From Smithellaceae bacterium (lineage in GTDB: Bacteria > Desulfobacterota > Syntrophia > Syntrophales > JAQULV01), in contig JAQULV010000118.1 of NCBI GenBank assembly GCA_028718405.1, positions 1 to 5,533 of the forward strand: DNA of 5,533 nucleotides, in the 5' to 3' direction. The position numbers and the translations under genes are program-made. The notes under the pieces were generated by a model. The model had not been told where the DNA came from and made no database searches. It saw only the letters and a list, made by a program, of their open reading frames with translations. Positions 4,942-5,533 of this stretch are shown one piece after another. Position 1 is the first letter of the stretch. Each line of letters starts with the position of its first letter.

Positions 4942-5533
4942 TTAATCGATGAGATGGTTCTGAACAGCGTAGAGTGTCAGCTCTGCGTTCTTTTTCATGG
5001 CCATCTTTTCCATGATGCGGCTCCGGTAGGTGCTCACGGTCTTGACGCTGAGACACAGCTCTTCGGCGACCTCACTCACCGACTTGCCTCCCGCGATCAT
5101 GAGCATCACCTGGTACTCGCGGTCGGAGAGCGCCTCGTGGCGCGGCCGCTCGGTGTCGGCATCCAGCTCTAAAGCCAGCTTTTCGGCGAGCGATGCGGTG
5201 ACGTATTTCCCGCCCCGCGATGCCTTCCTGATGGCGCCGATCAGCTCCTGCGGCGCGGAGGCCTTGGTCAGGTATCCCGAGGCGCCGGCTCGCAGCGCCC
5301 GGACGGCGTACTGTTCTTCGGGGTGCATGCTCAAGATGAGCACCGGCAGCTTGGGGTGCAGGCTCTTTACCTCGCCCAGGATCTCCAGACCGCTCCGGCC
5401 GGGCATCGAGATGTCCAGCAGCACCACGTCGAAATCTCCGCGGTTGATCTTCTCCAAGGTTTCGGCACCGTTTCCCGCCTCTTCCGCGACGATCATATCG
5501 TCTACGTCCGCCAGGATCTGCTTCACCCCTTCG
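4942..5533 (-). CDS. NarL/FixJ-family response regulator (N-terminus off the right edge)
   Basis: The frame is open to the window edge. The in-window residues begin E-G-V-K-Q-I-L, which corresponds to the usual R-E-G-[LV]-K-Q-I-L of this family, so about 15-18 N-terminal residues, including the acidic pair of the receiver, lie outside. Counting from that Val as 1: phosphoacceptor Asp38 in VVLLDISMPG, switch Ser66 in LILSMHP, and conserved Lys88 in YLTKAS. The spacings of 28 and 22 match NarL. A linker follows, then a LuxR-type helix-turn-helix (about 130-194) with LSDREYQV and the recognition helix SVKTVSTYRSRIMEK. It should bind DNA as a dimer when phosphorylated by a histidine kinase that is not in view. 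The stop is TAA at 4944-4942. It lies 177 bp upstream of the synthetase-GNAT gene on the same strand, so it may control or be cotranscribed with it; this is inference. The family call is secure. Confidence 0.95.
   Translation of the reverse strand, partial: EGVKQILADVDDMIVAEEAGNGAETLEKINRGDFDVVLLDISMPGRSGLEILGEVKSLHPKLPVLILSMHPEEQYAVRALRAGASGYLTKASAPQELIGAIRKASRGGKYVTASLAEKLALELDADTERPRHEALSDREYQVMLMIAGGKSVSEVAEELCLSVKTVSTYRSRIMEKMAMKKNAELTLYAVQNHLID

Noticed and set aside
4562..5056. A 164-codon minus-strand frame bridging response regulator and synthetase
   Set aside because: It overlaps both well-supported genes in another frame; its sequence is Arg/Pro-rich without a domain.
5524..5526. 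GTG at 5526 as the start of the response regulator
   Set aside because: The frame stays open to the edge and the codons before it (Glu, Gly) fit the conserved receiver sequence, so the true start lies outside the window.
1..5533. CRISPR array, tRNA, rRNA, insertion sequence or phage gene
   Set aside because: No regularly spaced repeats, cloverleaf sequence, transposase motifs or phage-like proteins were seen.

Overview
The window is a fairly GC-rich piece of bacterial chromosome carrying five protein genes. From left to right they are a lipoprotein (minus strand, cut by the left edge), a small secreted Cys-repeat protein (plus), a type IV pilin-like protein (minus), a large ADP-forming acyl-CoA synthetase fused to a GNAT acetyltransferase (minus), and a NarL/FixJ-type response regulator (minus, cut by the right edge). 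The Gram-negative lipoprotein, the FTLIE-type pilin with a sigma-54-like promoter and the ADP-forming synthetase together suggest Desulfobacterota (the former Deltaproteobacteria), possibly a Syntrophales- or Geobacter-like anaerobe. This placement is inferred from gene style; there is no rRNA or marker gene to prove it.

Positions 1-1293: two divergent cell-envelope genes share a 201-bp control region. It holds a good sigma-70-like promoter for the lipoprotein (perfect TTGACA, 17-bp spacer), a near-perfect 15-bp palindrome lying on that -35 box, and a separate perfect 8-bp inverted repeat nearer the Cys-repeat gene. The Cys-repeat protein is exported and has two modules with identical cysteine spacing.

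Positions 1294-2070: a convergent junction with a small GC hairpin and a 12-codon reading frame behind a strong ribosome binding site, then the pilin gene. Upstream of the pilin are a one-mismatch sigma-54 promoter and an AT-rich palindrome. Between that promoter and the stop of the synthetase gene lie two strong hairpins (1970-2018 and 2027-2052). Both pair better, through G-U wobbles, in the minus-strand transcript, so they look like 3'-UTR/terminator structures of the synthetase mRNA.

Positions 2071-5533: the 897-residue synthetase-GNAT protein has its ATP-grasp (beta) part first, then the CoA-binding/ligase (alpha) part, then GNAT. This differs from the alpha-beta-GNAT order of the Pat/PatZ protein acetyltransferases. 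Both histidines expected for phosphoryl transfer are present, so it may be a working acyl-CoA synthetase as well as, or instead of, a protein acetyltransferase. The response regulator lies 177 bp upstream on the same strand and may be its regulator or operon partner.

I saw no CRISPR array, tRNA, rRNA, transposase or clear defence system. The most interesting points are the permuted synthetase-GNAT fusion, the aromatic-rich pilin lacking the usual Pro22, its sigma-54 promoter, and the two-hairpin 3' UTR.
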